Below are positions 18,144 through 25,221 of a DNA stretch of 25,221 bases, in pieces. The stretch comes from a bacterium (GTDB taxonomy: Bacteria; Lindowbacteria; 2-12-FULL-62-27): contig JACQOF010000126.1 in NCBI GenBank assembly GCA_016202645.1, positions 1 to 25,221 on the forward strand. Direction: 5' to 3'. The position numbers and the translations under genes are program-made. The notes under the pieces are model-generated. The model did not search any database. It worked only from the letters and a program-made list of their open reading frames with translations, and was not told where the DNA came from. Numbering within the stretch: position 1 is the stretch's first letter; every line of letters begins with the position of its first letter.

Positions 18144-19564
18144 GGTGATTCCTCCGTCTTTGTGAAAATGCTGTAATCCACCTTGATTCCCTCCATCTCG
18201 ATTTTTTTGATGAACCCGGGAATCAGCCCCGTGCTCTCAAACCGCCCGATGACCTTGCCGGACGGGTCGAACCCGGTCTGGTTATAGACAAAAATATCCT
18301 GAAGAATGATCTTGTCGTTCTCCATGCCCTGAACCTCCGTGAGCTGTGTGATCTTGCGGCTCCCGTCCCGGATGCGGCTCTGCTGGAGGATGAGGTTGAC
18401 GGCGCCGGCGATCTGGGACCGGATCGCGCTGACCGGCAGGTCCATCCCCGCCATGAGGACCATGGTTTCAAGGCGGGCGAGCATGTCCCGCGGGGAATTG
18501 GCGTGGCCGGTCGTGAGGGACCCGTCATGGCCGGTATTCATGGCCTGGAGCATGTCGAGGGCCTCGCCGCCGCGGCACTCGCCGACGACGATGCGGTCGG
18601 GGCGCATCCGAAGAGAATTCCGGACGAGGTCCCGGATGGTGACGGCGGTGTTCTCACTGCCGGTGTGGGCGGGCCGGGTCTCGAGGGAGACGACATGCTC
18701 CTGCTGGAGCTTGAGCTCCGCCGCGTCCTCGATCGTGACGATGCGGTCGTCGTGCGGGATAAAGGAGGAAAGAATGTTCAGCGTGGTGGTCTTGCCGGAT
18801 CCCGTTCCGCCGGATACGACGATATTGAGCTTGCCCTTCACGCAATAATTCAAAAACTGGGCCATCTTCCTATCGAGCGTGCCGAACTTGATCATGTCCT
18901 CAACGTCGAGCTTTTTCTTGGCAAATTTCCGGATCGTGAGGGCAGAGCCTTTCAGGGCGAGGGGCGGGATGACGGCGTTGACGCGGGAACCGTCCGGCAG
19001 GCGCGCGTCGACGGTGGGCGATGTTTCATCGATTCTCCGGCCGAGCGGCATCACGATGCGCTCGATCACGTGCCTCAGATGCTCCTCATTTCGAAATTTG
19101 CAGGGCGCCTTCAGGAGTTTTCCTTTTTTCTCGACGAAGACGAGGTCCGGCCCGTTCACCATGATCTCGGTCACGGAATCATCGTTCAGGAGCGGTTCCA
19201 GGATGCTTAGGCCCACCATCTCGTTCACCATTTCTTCGATCAAAAATCCCATCTGGTTCTGCGTCAGTTTCTTGTTCTGCCGCTCGAGGTACGTCCGGAC
19301 CTCCGTGGTGATCCGCTGACGCATCTGCTCCCGGTTGGCCATCTGCGCCGGGGAAATTTCGGCTTTTTTGAACTCCTCCACCAACTGCCGGTGTAGATCC
19401 GACTTGAACTGTTCATATTGCGGGTCGAGTCGCGGCGCGGCTGCCGGTGCGGGTTCCGCGCGGTCCGGCGGCGGAGCAATATCTTCCGGCGCCACGGGCG
19501 CCGACTCGGCATCCGACCGCGCTGGCGGCGCCTCTCTCGGATTCAGTCTGGACAGGATGGACAC
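18140..19564 (-). CDS. tadA: Tad pilus secretion ATPase TadA/CpaF
   Basis: The 474-residue cytoplasmic ATPase powers Flp pilus assembly. A Pro/Ala-rich N-terminus (about 10-45) precedes the N-terminal domain ([20 protein letters not shown]) and the RecA-like ATPase core: Walker [12 protein letters not shown] (251-261), [10 protein letters not shown] (277-286, Asp box), Walker [17 protein letters not shown] (324-339) and His box [14 protein letters not shown] (344-357). All catalytic motifs are intact. It begins 7 nt after tadZ and overlaps cpaB by ATGA. Confidence 0.95.
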   Translation of the reverse strand: MSILSRLNPREAPPARSDAESAPVAPEDIAPPPDRAEPAPAAAPRLDPQYEQFKSDLHRQLVEEFKKAEISPAQMANREQMRQRITTEVRTYLERQNKKLTQNQMGFLIEEMVNEMVGLSILEPLLNDDSVTEIMVNGPDLVFVEKKGKLLKAPCKFRNEEHLRHVIERIVMPLGRRIDETSPTVDARLPDGSRVNAVIPPLALKGSALTIRKFAKKKLDVEDMIKFGTLDRKMAQFLNYCVKGKLNIVVSGGTGSGKTTTLNILSSFIPHDDRIVTIEDAAELKLQQEHVVSLETRPAHTGSENTAVTIRDLVRNSLRMRPDRIVVGECRGGEALDMLQAMNTGHDGSLTTGHANSPRDMLARLETMVLMAGMDLPVSAIRSQIAGAVNLILQQSRIRDGSRKITQLTEVQGMENDKIILQDIFVYNQTGFDPSGKVIGRFESTGLIPGFIKKIEMEGIKVDYSIFTKTEESP

Positions 19565-19571
19565 GATGGCC

Positions 19572-20795
19572 TCATTTGCCCGCGAAGAGCTTCCTGGTTT
19601 TCGCCCACAGGCCGCCCGACGACGTCGAGCCGGCCGGTTTTCCGGTTGACAGCTGGATTCCCGCCTCGGCGGCCAGCTTCTGCGCGAACTGAAAAATCCC
19701 CTGGGCCGCCGGATCGCCGGGATTTTTCTCGACGAGGTCGAATCCCTGGTTGATCGATTCGCGCACGGCGGGCGAAGCCGGAATCCGGGCGTAGGGTTTG
19801 CGCGTCAGGACTTTCATCAGGGTCTCTTCGTCGACGGAAAATTGGCTGGAATACCCGTTGATGACGAATTCAACCTTGTTTTCCGGATAATTCATTTTTT
19901 TCAGGAGTTGATGGGTCTGCCCGGCATTTTTGATCGCCGGGACTTCATCGTCGACCACCAGAAAGACCCGGTCGGCTTTGTCGAAGACGGAAAGGGTCAG
20001 GTCGCCCAGAACGGCGCTCGTGTCCACCAGAACAAAATCATAGCGTTTCTTGAGGGCCTTGAGGAGTTTCAAGATGGTTTCGGCGTCGATCGTCTCCGCC
20101 TTTTCCGGCGCGAGCGGCGCGGACAAAAGGTGCAGGCTGGGCGAGACCTGGTGGACGTGGGTGTCGATGATGAAATCGCTGATCCGGCCGCTGTTGTTCC
20201 GGATTTCCTCCGCCAGGTCCTCAAGGGTCTGAATGCTGTTGGCGCCCACGTAGAGATCCATGTCTCCGAACTGCAGATCAAGATCCACGAGAATGGTCCG
20301 GGCGCCGGGGGAACGGCTGATCCACCGGCCGGCCGTCACGGCGAGAAATGTTTTGCCGACGCCTCCCTTGGCGCTGAAAAAACAGGCGATCTTGCCGATC
20401 CGCGCATCGCCCGCCTGGCCGGCCGCGGCGCGGCGGTTGATGAGGCCGATAGCTTTCTGGAGGATCGCCTCGGGGCTGTCGTCATTTGTCAGGATGTCCC
20501 GGACGCCGAAATTCATGTACTGGATCAATTTGTCGGGGTCCGGTTTCTTCGGAGAGAGAAGCAGCAGAATGCTGTCCGGGTGCGCCGCGCTGAGGCTTTC
20601 GAGGAGCGCACAGGTCTGCTCGTGGTCGCCGCCAGATTCGACAATCATGATGTCCATATGAGCCTTTTTCATTTCGTCCGCCGCGGAAGATTCCACGTGA
20701 TGGAGTTCGATGTCGGCCGCTTTTTGGAGGTGCAGTTTCATGTCCTCAAACGACTGCGCCTGCCCGATGACGAGGACGCTGCGCCTATCGGCCAA
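19572..20795 (-). CDS. tadZ: TadZ/CpaE pilus-localising ATPase
   Basis: The 407-residue protein has an N-terminal atypical receiver-like domain (about 5-125) and a MinD/ParA-type ATPase domain: deviant Walker A KGGVGKT at 143-149, Walker A' DLDLQFGD at 171-178, then FVLVDTSAVLGD. TadZ/CpaE directs Tad pilus components to a cell pole. Phospho-acceptor residues expected of a true receiver are not evident (LLLLSPKK replaces the usual D-containing strand), so this part is likely structural. The start overlaps the secretin stop by 11 nt. Confidence 0.92.
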   Translation of the reverse strand: MADRRSVLVIGQAQSFEDMKLHLQKAADIELHHVESSAADEMKKAHMDIMIVESGGDHEQTCALLESLSAAHPDSILLLLSPKKPDPDKLIQYMNFGVRDILTNDDSPEAILQKAIGLINRRAAAGQAGDARIGKIACFFSAKGGVGKTFLAVTAGRWISRSPGARTILVDLDLQFGDMDLYVGANSIQTLEDLAEEIRNNSGRISDFIIDTHVHQVSPSLHLLSAPLAPEKAETIDAETILKLLKALKKRYDFVLVDTSAVLGDLTLSVFDKADRVFLVVDDEVPAIKNAGQTHQLLKKMNYPENKVEFVINGYSSQFSVDEETLMKVLTRKPYARIPASPAVRESINQGFDLVEKNPGDPAAQGIFQFAQKLAAEAGIQLSTGKPAGSTSSGGLWAKTRKLFAGK

Positions 20796-22170
20796 GGTCG
20801 CTTTCCTCCTCCTCCATGAGATACGGCGTGACGCTGATGATCAAATCGACGGTCGTCCGATCCCGGGTCCGGGTCAGAAAAGCCTCGCCCACGACCGGGA
20901 GGGACGAAAATCCCGGAACGCCCGTCATTTTTTTCGAGTCGACATCGCGTTTGAGACCGCTCAGGAAAACGGTTTTGCCGGGTTTGACATGGATTTTGCT
21001 CGTGGCGCGCGTGGTTTTGAGGGCCGGCACGGTGAATCCGCCAAGGGTCACGCCGTTGGCGAAATCAAGCGTGCTGAGCTCGGTGAAAATGTCAGCCGAG
21101 ATTCGTTCCTCGTCGTCCAATTCCGGCGTGAGCCTCATGGTCATGCCGTGCTGTTTCCATTCAATCGTGACCGAATTGTTCTCGCCGGGCACCGGGATGG
21201 GGATTTCCCCGCCGATGAGAACTTCCGACGTCGCGCCCACCAGCGCGACGACCTCGGGCTCCGCGAGGATTCGAATGATCCCGCTGTCGATCAGGGCGTT
21301 GACGCGGACCATGAAGGCATCCAGCCCTGTCGCCAGAAAACGCTTCCGAAGCCCGATCTGGTAGCGGGGCCAGATGTTGGCGGCCAAGGACCCGCCGGCG
21401 GTGAACTGGTCATGGAAGCCCGTGGCGGTGGTCACGGTGGAGACGCCCGACATGGTACCCCAATCGATCCCGAGCGTGCGGGACAGGGTTTCCTCGATTT
21501 CCAGTATCCGGACTTTCATCCGGACCAGCCGGGGCTTGCGCCAGACTTGGATGACGTTGCTGACTTCCAAGTCCGGATCCGGCATGTACGCCTTGACGAT
21601 CTTTTCGACATCCTGCTTTTCCTGCTCCGATTTGGCCTTGCCGCCCAGAATCACGCCCCGGTTGGTGTAGGTGACCTGGATGGTGGAATTATTGTTGATG
21701 TCTTCGATTTTTTCCTCCAGGGACGTCAGCCGCTCCAGTTTGGTCTGCTTGGGATCAAGCACGTCCACGGAGACTTCAATGGGGTCCCTGTCCGGAGAAT
21801 CTTCCAGCCAGATGTGAAGGTTGGTGTTGCCCGGTCTCTTGCCGTTCAAGAGGATCTGGCGCTTGGAAATGACTGTGTAGTCCATGATGTTCGGGTCGGC
21901 GACCGCCAAGCGGGAAAAATCACCGGCGGTATTGAACACCCTGAATTCGCCGATCGGAATTTTAAGCCGGTGCGTGACGGCGTGGGCCGGGGCGGACAAA
22001 ACCGACAGGAACAAAAGCAGGCCGACCCACCTCTTTGTCAGAACGTGTAAAAAAATCGAAAGATTACCACAGAGGGCACAGAGTCTGGCCACAGAGGACA
22101 CAGAGATTTTTGGGGTTTCGAATGAGTCTGAAACCCTTACATAATATTTCTCTGTGAACTCCGTGCTCAT
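20785..22170 (-). CDS. rcpA: Outer-membrane secretin RcpA/CpaC
   Basis: The C-terminal part is a clear type II/III secretion-family secretin: AEPEVVALVGATSEVLIGGE, IPIPV, TPELDDEERISADIFTELST, TVFLSGLKRD, ending TRTRDRTTVDLIISVTPYLM. The N-terminal part has the pilus assembly N-terminal domain (RLKIPIGEFRVFNTAGDF ... PNIMDYTVISKRQILLNGKR PGNTNLHIWLED) and a BON-like region. The signal peptide is KRWVGLLLFLSVLSAPAHA. The start is unclear: the ~40 residues before the signal peptide (MSTEFTEKYYVRV...) come from a dispersed CACAGAG repeat. ATG 22170 lies in the repeat; GTG 22092 and a further ATG about 48 nt upstream of 22170 are alternatives. It would form the outer-membrane pore of the pilus. 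Confidence 0.92.
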   Translation of the reverse strand: MSTEFTEKYYVRVSDSFETPKISVSSVARLCALCGNLSIFLHVLTKRWVGLLLFLSVLSAPAHAVTHRLKIPIGEFRVFNTAGDFSRLAVADPNIMDYTVISKRQILLNGKRPGNTNLHIWLEDSPDRDPIEVSVDVLDPKQTKLERLTSLEEKIEDINNNSTIQVTYTNRGVILGGKAKSEQEKQDVEKIVKAYMPDPDLEVSNVIQVWRKPRLVRMKVRILEIEETLSRTLGIDWGTMSGVSTVTTATGFHDQFTAGGSLAANIWPRYQIGLRKRFLATGLDAFMVRVNALIDSGIIRILAEPEVVALVGATSEVLIGGEIPIPVPGENNSVTIEWKQHGMTMRLTPELDDEERISADIFTELSTLDFANGVTLGGFTVPALKTTRATSKIHVKPGKTVFLSGLKRDVDSKKMTGVPGFSSLPVVGEAFLTRTRDRTTVDLIISVTPYLMEEEESDLGR

Positions 22171-22188
22171 CTCTGTGGCCTCTGTGGT
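22067..22188. repeat. Dispersed CACAGAG-type repeat with inverted termini, copy D
   Basis: The ends ACCACAGAGG (22067-22076) and CCTCTGTGGT (22179-22188) are perfect inverted repeats of 10 bp, with further CACAGAG/CTCTGTG copies inside and a smaller stem around ggggtttcgaatga / tgaaaccc. This kind of element is widespread in environmental genomes, where its translation gives strings of the ISVSSV / LCALCG type. Here it supplies the start and first ~40 codons of the secretin ORF. Confidence 0.7.
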
Positions 22189-22229
22189 GAGGATGTTCAA
22201 TTTTTCACAGGTTCTCATCCTGTCCGCCT

Positions 22230-22727
22230 TCACTCCACGTAGACCTGTTTCCGGGCTGTCATCGTGAATTCCGACGGAAAAAATTCCGTTCCCGGAGCAA
22301 AATAGTTGAATACGCCAATGGGCATGACCGGGGCGACGGTGCCGCTGACCGTGATTTCGATCGCATCCGAGGATGACCACTCGGTGATGGCGACGCCCGC
22401 CGTGTCCTGAACTTCCAGCGCAAGATTGGAGAATGACGTGAGTTTATCGTCCATGTACGCATCGAGCTGGGTGTGGGTCGCGTTGCGCGCCGCCATCCGG
22501 CCCATGTGCTGGATGGTGTTTTCCATGAGGTTGGACCGGTAGAAGTAGATGCCGAATTCAGCGAGGGCCATCATCATGAGCATGAAGAACGGCAGGACCA
22601 GCATGGTCTCGATCAATGCCTGGCCTGGGGCCGCGGAGCGGCGGAACCGGTCGGCGTCGGAGACGCCGACACCTGAGGCCGCGGAGCGGCTGATCCGCCC
22701 GCGCCGAATGCAATTGGTGACGTCCAT
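22230..22727 (-). CDS. tadE: TadE-like pseudopilin with repeat-encoded N-terminal insert
   Basis: The 165-residue product (ATG 22727; GGAGGAG lies 9 nt upstream) contains PG|QALIETMLVLPFFMLMMM, a TadE-type prepilin cleavage site and hydrophobic helix, then a ~110-residue extracytoplasmic part ending KQVYVE. TadE/TadF-type pseudopilins are processed by the same peptidase as Flp. The segment just before the cleavage site (about residues 9-32, RGRISRSAASGVGVSDADRF) is the translation of a triple-hairpin repeat (copy B2), so the leader is unusually long and of repeat origin. A GTG at 22733 is a possible alternative start, but it has poor spacing. It lies after flp and a hairpin. Confidence 0.8.
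   Translation of the reverse strand: MDVTNCIRRGRISRSAASGVGVSDADRFRRSAAPGQALIETMLVLPFFMLMMMALAEFGIYFYRSNLMENTIQHMGRMAARNATHTQLDAYMDDKLTSFSNLALEVQDTAGVAITEWSSSDAIEITVSGTVAPVMPIGVFNYFAPGTEFFPSEFTMTARKQVYVE
22630..22697 (-). repeat. Triple-hairpin palindromic repeat, copy B2
   Basis: Three perfect stems with GGA/TCC loops: GCCGC-gga-GCGGC at 22630-22642 and again at 22678-22690, and between them GTCGGCGTC-gga-GACGCCGAC at 22650-22670. The shared 21-nt end and the central hairpin core match copy B1 (7260-7315). It lies wholly inside the tadE gene and keeps its reading frame open. Confidence 0.75.
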
Positions 22728-22782
22728 CCTCACACACTCCTCCGTCCCCGCTTCTCATCCCCTCTCTCCGGTAACTAGCCGA

Positions 22783-22818
22783 GGTTCAGCATCCACGCTC
22801 GCGCGCGGATGCTGAACC
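22783..22818. promoter_or_regulatory. Stem-loop downstream of flp
   Basis: GGTTCAGCATCC (22783-22794) and GGATGCTGAACC (22807-22818) form a perfect 12-bp inverted repeat with a 12-nt GC-rich loop, 28 nt after the flp stop codon. No U-tract follows on the minus strand, so complete termination is unlikely. It probably protects the flp message or reduces read-through, giving far more pilin than machinery. Confidence 0.6.
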
Positions 22819-22846
22819 CCGTCCCATCTGCAAATCCACTACGCTA

Positions 22847-23023
22847 TTAATTGCCCGTTGCTCCATCGATCGCACTCGTAATGCCGTCGGACATCGCATT
22901 CGTCGCCGTAGTCGCCCCGTCCCTGAAGGCCGTGGCAAACGCAACAATGGCAATGACCACAACCGCCACAATCAACAAATACTCGATCAACCCTTGACCT
23001 TTCTGGCTTTCTTTCCTCATCAT
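22847..23023 (-). CDS. flp: Flp-type major pilin
   Basis: The 58-residue prepilin begins MMRKESQKGQGLIEYLLIVA and continues VVVIAIVAFATAF; the tail is ATTATNAMSDGITSAIDGATGN. The G|QGLIEY site with Glu +5 and Tyr +6 is classic for Flp, and the mature protein is ~50 residues, as expected for the fibre subunit. AAAGGAGG lies 10 nt before ATG 23023 (a second ATG follows directly at 23020; an in-frame TTG further up is less likely). It heads the Tad operon and is followed by a strong stem-loop. Confidence 0.93.
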   Translation of the reverse strand: MMRKESQKGQGLIEYLLIVAVVVIAIVAFATAFRDGATTATNAMSDGITSAIDGATGN

Positions 23024-23042
23024 CAGCAAAAAACCTCCTTTG

Positions 23043-23243
23043 TCAATTCATCCCGATTCGTGTGTATGCCGGTTTATCCGACAAGCCTCCCAAGTATGCG
23101 AGACCCATTCGCCTGACTATACCTGCAAAGAACATGCCAGACTGAAATGTGGATTTATTTCTCCGGATGGGGTCTTTCGTGTCGATTATTTCATACCCTG
23201 TGTCCATCATTGTATACATCACACCCTCAGTGTCCTGGCTCAT
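23043..23243 (-). CDS. Small hypothetical protein, 66 aa, upstream of flp
   Basis: The frame starts MSQDTEGVMYTMMDTGYEII and ends TRIGMN. AAGGAGG lies 4-5 nt before the ATG, a strong ribosome site, and the stop is 19 nt before the flp start. Base composition is lower in GC than the Tad genes, and the protein has no signal, membrane helix or motif that I recognise. It may be a real leader gene, or a by-product of a regulatory region. The ribosome site lies in a 7-bp inverted repeat (23244-23268). Confidence 0.45.
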   Translation of the reverse strand: MSQDTEGVMYTMMDTGYEIIDTKDPIRRNKSTFQSGMFFAGIVRRMGLAYLGGLSDKPAYTRIGMN

Positions 23244-23296
23244 CGACCCTCCTTGGGTAACAGGGTCGTTGTCTCACAATTCCACGTGAATGTCAA
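23244..23296 (-). promoter_or_regulatory. Candidate promoter and operator-like palindrome of the Tad operon
   Basis: On the minus strand TTGACA (23296-23291) is followed after 17 nt by GACAAC (23273-23268), a perfect -35 with a weak -10. Directly downstream, CGACCCT (23268-23262) and AGGGTCG (23250-23244) form a 7-bp palindrome with an 11-nt spacer, covering the expected transcription start and the AAGGAGG ribosome site of the 66-aa ORF. It could be a repressor operator or, if transcription starts further up, an RNA hairpin hiding the ribosome site. Confidence 0.4.
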
Positions 23297-23297
23297 T

Positions 23298-24926
23298 TTA
23301 TTCCCCGGGGACTTCACCAACAGGCTTTACATCCTTGTATTTATCCACGAGATGACTGTATTCCGGAATATCCCGAACGAATATCTGTGTTAGAGAATCA
23401 GCATAGATCAACCTCCAGGAACTGTCTTTGAGCAGATGGCGCGACAATACGGACTTGGCGCGAAACATAATCCAGCCGATGCCGTACTTTTCAATCACCT
23501 TCTCCCAATCGGGCCCCATGGAGATGACGCTGAGGTATTCCTTCAGCCTCTCCGGGCCGTACATGTCCGATCTGCCGTCGAAGAAAACCTTGTACTCGGG
23601 CCACGCGGCATAGATGAGGTAATCGCCGGACTCGTCGTCACTGAACATGTTCCCCGGGATTGGTTCCCGTTTCAGAAACCGCACGGCTTCCACCGGCTTG
23701 AGCTTGGGATCAAATCCATACTCCAGCCGGTCGCCGGCCGCCAGAAGTCCAACGCCGAGGACCGCCGCCGCGATCCACACGCCTCCGGTCGCGCCGCCAT
23801 CAACCTTGCCGAGGGTCTCCGACTTCCGGCGACACCAAGCGCTCAACCTTCCGCCACAATCATCCATCCAGGCCGAAGACAGGCGCAGGAGGACAGGCGC
23901 CATGATCACCGCGAAGAGCGGAATATGCCGCGCCGACTGGAGGGCCATGTTGGCGAAGACGAGAACGAGGAGAATTTCGACCGCGCCGAGCCGGGCGCGC
24001 GCGAGGCAGAGAAACCCGATCACGATGAGGATCGTATATTTAAACGGCAGAAGGCGGGCGTCGTGGAAATTCGGCGCGAGGTACTCCGAGACATGGTCCA
24101 TCATATAGGTGTCGGAGATAATCTTGAAGGGAAAGAGGAGAATGTGGAAGCCAGCCGGATTGAGAAGAGACGCGGCCAAACACCCCGCGGTCGCTACCCA
24201 CAGGCCCCTGATCCTCGCCCGGACGGCGGGGAGGTCTCCCTCCCGATTCATCACCTGGATCCAGTTTCCTGCCAGAAAAATACCCAGCAGAACAAACCCG
24301 ATGATGAACGCACCGTGAAGGTTGACCCACAGAAGCATGAGCGGCGGCAATGCCAGGAGGGATGTGCGGAACCCGGATTGATGGGTGTTGAGGATGAAAT
24401 ACCAGATCACCAGCAGGACATGGGAAAAAACGTAGGGACGCGCAAGCCAGTGGAACTGGGAACAGAGGATGACCAGAAGCGTGACGGCCAGCGCCGGAAG
24501 AACTGGGCCTGCCCGCGCCCGGAGCATCTTGAACAGGAGGGCATACACCGATGAAATGACCGCCGCAAAAAAAATGACGATTCCCGTCAGGCCCCCAACC
24601 CGGTGAAGGAGAGCCATGATGACCTCCGACAGCCAGCTGTGGGCGGTCCACGGCAGGGGCGGAGAGATAAAGGAGAACATGTCTGTCTTGGGGATGGATC
24701 GGCCCGCCATCATCTGCTCCCCCGCGCGGATGTGGTGGCCGGTGTCGGCGTCCTTCAGCAGGCGCTGGCCGGACAGAAGACAGATGTAGAGGAACACGGC
24801 TACAAAGATGACATCGGCGAGCGTGGGGGTCAGAAGCCTCGCGGTCCGATTATTCATGGTCGGTCGGTTCTTACCATTTGTGGCCGCTTCCGTCCACGCC
24901 GCCGGCAGGTTGAAGGGCTGGGTCAT
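23298..24926 (-). CDS. Polytopic membrane protein, GT-C glycosyltransferase-like
   Basis: The 542-residue protein has about 10-11 membrane segments from residue ~37 to ~410 and a soluble C-terminal domain (DESGDYLIYAAWPEYKVFFD GRSDMYG). Just after the first membrane helix is LLKDADTGHHIRAGEQM, an acidic loop in the place where GT-C glycosyltransferases carry their catalytic Asp/Glu; HSWLSEVI and NLHGAFIIGF follow. This layout matches uncharacterised GT-C-like membrane proteins; donor and acceptor are unknown. As a neighbour of the Tad locus it might modify pilin, but this is inference. The start may be ATG 24857 (MNNRTARLL) rather than 24926; the later start would leave ~90 bp for promoters toward the divergent gene. 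Neither start has a clear ribosome site. Confidence 0.7.
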   Translation of the reverse strand: MTQPFNLPAAWTEAATNGKNRPTMNNRTARLLTPTLADVIFVAVFLYICLLSGQRLLKDADTGHHIRAGEQMMAGRSIPKTDMFSFISPPLPWTAHSWLSEVIMALLHRVGGLTGIVIFFAAVISSVYALLFKMLRARAGPVLPALAVTLLVILCSQFHWLARPYVFSHVLLVIWYFILNTHQSGFRTSLLALPPLMLLWVNLHGAFIIGFVLLGIFLAGNWIQVMNREGDLPAVRARIRGLWVATAGCLAASLLNPAGFHILLFPFKIISDTYMMDHVSEYLAPNFHDARLLPFKYTILIVIGFLCLARARLGAVEILLVLVFANMALQSARHIPLFAVIMAPVLLRLSSAWMDDCGGRLSAWCRRKSETLGKVDGGATGGVWIAAAVLGVGLLAAGDRLEYGFDPKLKPVEAVRFLKREPIPGNMFSDDESGDYLIYAAWPEYKVFFDGRSDMYGPERLKEYLSVISMGPDWEKVIEKYGIGWIMFRAKSVLSRHLLKDSSWRLIYADSLTQIFVRDIPEYSHLVDKYKDVKPVGEVPGE

Positions 24927-24939
24927 TTGAGGCTATATT
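24910..24939 (+). promoter_or_regulatory. Candidate promoter for the divergent membrane-protein gene
   Basis: TTGAAG (24910-24915), 18 nt, TATATT (24934-24939): a good sigma70-like pair. The expected transcription start would fall at or next to the ATG at 24946, giving a leaderless message; no Shine-Dalgarno is present, in agreement. Confidence 0.4.
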
Positions 24940-24945
24940 CTCGGG

Positions 24946-25221
24946 ATGTCCGAAAAGAAATTGATATGTGAGAAAGACTCTCCTCCCAAGTTCGCTCCCT
25001 TCACGCCGCATTCCGTATTGAAAGTTTGCCTGATTATTGCGCCCACTTTGTCGGCGATCATGGCGTTAACAAGCGGTTACAATCGCCACCCGGACGAGTA
25101 TATGCATTTTGAGGCGGCAAAATATTACATACATCATTTTTTCCCGCCGGAAATCGGCGACCCGTCTGTAGCAAATTCCTACTCTTACTGGGGCGTTTCT
25201 TATTTAAATTATTTTTGGATA
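24946..25221 (+). CDS. Membrane protein, N-terminal part, GT-C-like (cut by window edge)
   Basis: The open frame from ATG 24946 runs 92 codons to the edge: MSEKKLICEKDSPPKFAPFT, a membrane helix at about 30-48 (KVCLIIAPTLSAIMALTSG), then YNRHPDEYMHFEAAKYYIHH and SYSYWGVSYLNYFW. The Asp-Glu-Tyr/His cluster just after the first membrane helix is typical of GT-C membrane glycosyltransferases and related hypothetical proteins. It is divergent from the previous gene, with only 19 bp between the annotated start codons. The DNA is clearly AT-richer than the Tad and eno blocks, hinting at a different origin or weaker codon selection. Function not assigned. Confidence 0.6.
   Translation, partial: MSEKKLICEKDSPPKFAPFTPHSVLKVCLIIAPTLSAIMALTSGYNRHPDEYMHFEAAKYYIHHFFPPEIGDPSVANSYSYWGVSYLNYFWI

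Noticed and set aside
19842-20819. Plus-strand open frame opposite tadZ
   Set aside because: Antisense shadow of a gene with intact ATPase motifs.
20710-22050. Long plus-strand open frame opposite the secretin
   Set aside because: Fully antisense to strong RcpA homology; low-complexity composition.
22067-22188. Element D as an rRNA or tRNA fragment
   Set aside because: No cloverleaf or T-loop sequence; the structure is the inverted CACAGAG arms of a dispersed repeat.
23436-24554. Plus-strand frame opposite the GT-C-like gene
   Set aside because: The minus-strand frame has membrane helices and motif context; the opposite frame is charged and featureless.

Overview
The window is a gene-dense, GC-rich stretch of a Gram-negative (diderm) bacterium, probably uncultured. 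A Tad pilus secretin, an outer-membrane-barrel-like protein ending in Phe, periplasmic M16 peptidases and a CpxP-like protein all point to two membranes. I could not fix the phylum. No rRNA, tRNA, CRISPR array or transposase was recognised. The last ~275 bases, and the stretch around 23040-23290, are visibly poorer in GC than the rest.

Left block (1-5959, minus strand, read right to left): enolase (eno) heads a tight run of genes. These are a membrane protein with a degenerate GGDEF-like region and C-terminal helix-hairpin-helix modules, a Pro/Ala-rich protein with a TPR-like tail, a 68-aa protein, a PhnD-type substrate-binding lipoprotein, and a two-TM sensor cut by the window edge. A candidate promoter sits in front of eno. 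No ABC permease or ATPase accompanies PhnD, so I read PhnD plus the sensor as a likely ligand-sensing pair.

Middle block (6077-15256, plus strand): a CheY-like receiver, a YkgJ-type Cys-cluster protein, an M16 peptidase pair (one with the zinc motif, one without), a beta-barrel-like protein, a UMF1-type MFS transporter and PgsA. It ends in an envelope-stress-like cassette: ECF sigma factor, single-TM partner (candidate anti-sigma) and CpxP/Spy-like periplasmic protein.

Right block (15265-23023, minus strand): a Tad (Flp) pilus operon in unusual order: flp, tadE, secretin, tadZ/cpaE, tadA/cpaF, cpaB/rcpC, tadB, tadC, and a second tiny Flp-type pilin overlapping the tadC stop. Prepilin peptidase (tadV/cpaA), rcpB and tadD were not found here. 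A 66-aa ORF precedes flp. Two GC-poorer, divergent polytopic membrane proteins resembling GT-C glycosyltransferases close the window.

The most unusual layer is the repeats. At least four palindromic or GC-rich repeat families sit in or against genes and appear to supply coding sequence: two oppositely oriented dRS3-like elements flank the second M16 gene, one of them holding the ATG of the barrel gene; a triple-hairpin element forms the C-terminus of the YkgJ protein and lies inside the N-terminus of TadE; a CACAGAG-type element makes the 5' end of the secretin ORF; and a ~61-bp GC-rich minisatellite occurs in two neighbouring genes in different reading frames.
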